Source: Acridotheres tristis
Lineage: Eukaryota; Chordata; Aves; Passeriformes; Sturnidae
Direction of reading: 5' to 3'
DNA length: 64,000 nucleotides
NCBI GenBank assembly: GCA_037013685.1
Contig: CM072886.1
Coordinates: 6,200,001-6,264,000, forward strand
The translations under genes and the position numbers were made by a program. The notes beneath the pieces are model-generated. The model worked only from the letters and a program-made list of their open reading frames with translations. It did no database searches and had not been told where the DNA came from. Within the stretch, counting starts at the first letter, position 1; every line of letters begins with the position of its first letter. Below, in pieces: positions 63,395-64,000 of the stretch.

Positions 63395-64000
63395 ATTCAA
63401 TATCTCCAAAGTTATGGAAGCAATAGAGGCACAGCATTTCTAGCACTCTTGGATGGAGAAAATTAAGATAAGAAAGCTGTGCTGGCTCCTCTGTGTTATT
63501 GCTGAAGCGGAAACAAGTTCAGCTTTACTTGCACATTGTGTTTTACTGTGAGTGGTAAGTTACCCTGCATGGGCACAGCTAAGCAGTGTATTTTTGAGTT
63601 TCCTAATTTTAATGCTCTAGTGGGAATGCAAGGTCGACTTCCACACCTAATAAGTACTAAAGTAGGACTCGATGTAGCTGCCAGGGCTTTAAAACATGAT
63701 CAGTCAGCTATCTTCAAAATCCAGCCTTACTCAGAGGGCAGTCCCTTTGAAATTATACTTCCATCTCAAAACATCAACCTTTCAGAGTAGTCTAATATAA
63801 CATTGTATGAGAGAAGCAGAAAAGATCAATGCTCCATCCTCATGTGACCTCACACAGGCAGAAATGGCTTGGCCTTCAGTGTATTTATGGTTTAAGATGA
63901 CAATAAGAAGAAAAAATTTGGGAGACTGGGAGAATTACTTTGGTTTTGCAGGCAGTGAAGTGCCAGGAGTAAATCACCAAAAAATTTCAGACTAGGTAGA

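Larger units (their letters stand above)
58435..64000 (+). other. DPP6: Start of DPP6 intron 1
   Basis: Begins with the donor GTAGGA and continues past the window end; no acceptor joining a recognisable second exon (expected to encode ELVGSN-like residues and the membrane segment) is visible. The first 400 bases are still CpG-island sequence; the rest is AT-rich. First introns in this gene family are very long, so the absence of exon 2 is expected. The stretch 63240-63800 has short AT-rich, repeat-free blocks and an open 84-codon frame; nothing in it is recognised as an exon. Confidence 0.7.

Noticed and set aside
1..64000. CRISPR arrays, tRNA or rRNA genes, bacterial operons, riboswitches
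   Set aside because: The sequence is vertebrate; no regularly spaced repeat array, intact tRNA A/B-box pair with cloverleaf, or rRNA sequence was seen.

Overview
The window is vertebrate nuclear DNA, most likely from a bird. Two CR1 LINE 3' tails of avian type, two solo LTRs of a family I know from bird genomes, and older amniote-grade repeat fossils point that way. The sequence is AT-rich and CpG-poor except for one sharp CpG island at about 57.84-58.85 kb. No bacterial, plasmid or phage gene is present. Nearly all open reading frames are short chance frames.

Only one gene can be supported. Inside the CpG island, an ATG at 58378 opens 19 codons (MNQTAGVSNHVRCSGKGSK) and runs straight into a splice donor (AAG|GTAGGA). 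This matches the first coding exon of the 'a' variant of DPP6, the dipeptidyl-peptidase-like subunit of Kv4 potassium channels. The DPP10 'a' exon is the close paralogue and the main alternative; it fits less well. The gene reads on the + strand. The rest of the window (58435-64000) is the start of its first intron, and the transmembrane and extracellular exons lie beyond the window.

Positions 1-57.8 kb look like an upstream gene desert: no exon, RNA gene or CpG island is recognisable. It holds a CR1 tail at 190-525, a CR1 tail at 7641-7893, MIR-like SINE fossils near 16.1 and 18.25 kb, a minus-strand solo LTR at 17154-17719, a very old antisense CR1/L3-like LINE remnant at about 30.28-31.62 kb, a plus-strand solo LTR at 48168-48701, and several microsatellites. 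Small regulatory-looking elements include a perfect DR5 nuclear-receptor motif at 24185-24201 and a 20-bp-arm hairpin at 1889-1935. The DPP6 promoter itself contains short GC-rich tandem arrays, GC boxes and two minimal upstream ORFs.

I found no clearly new biological system. The most useful items are the DPP6 exon 1a assignment, the repeat structure of its promoter, and the ancient LINE fossil. All repeat and homology calls come from reading the sequence and from memory of the families, without database searches.
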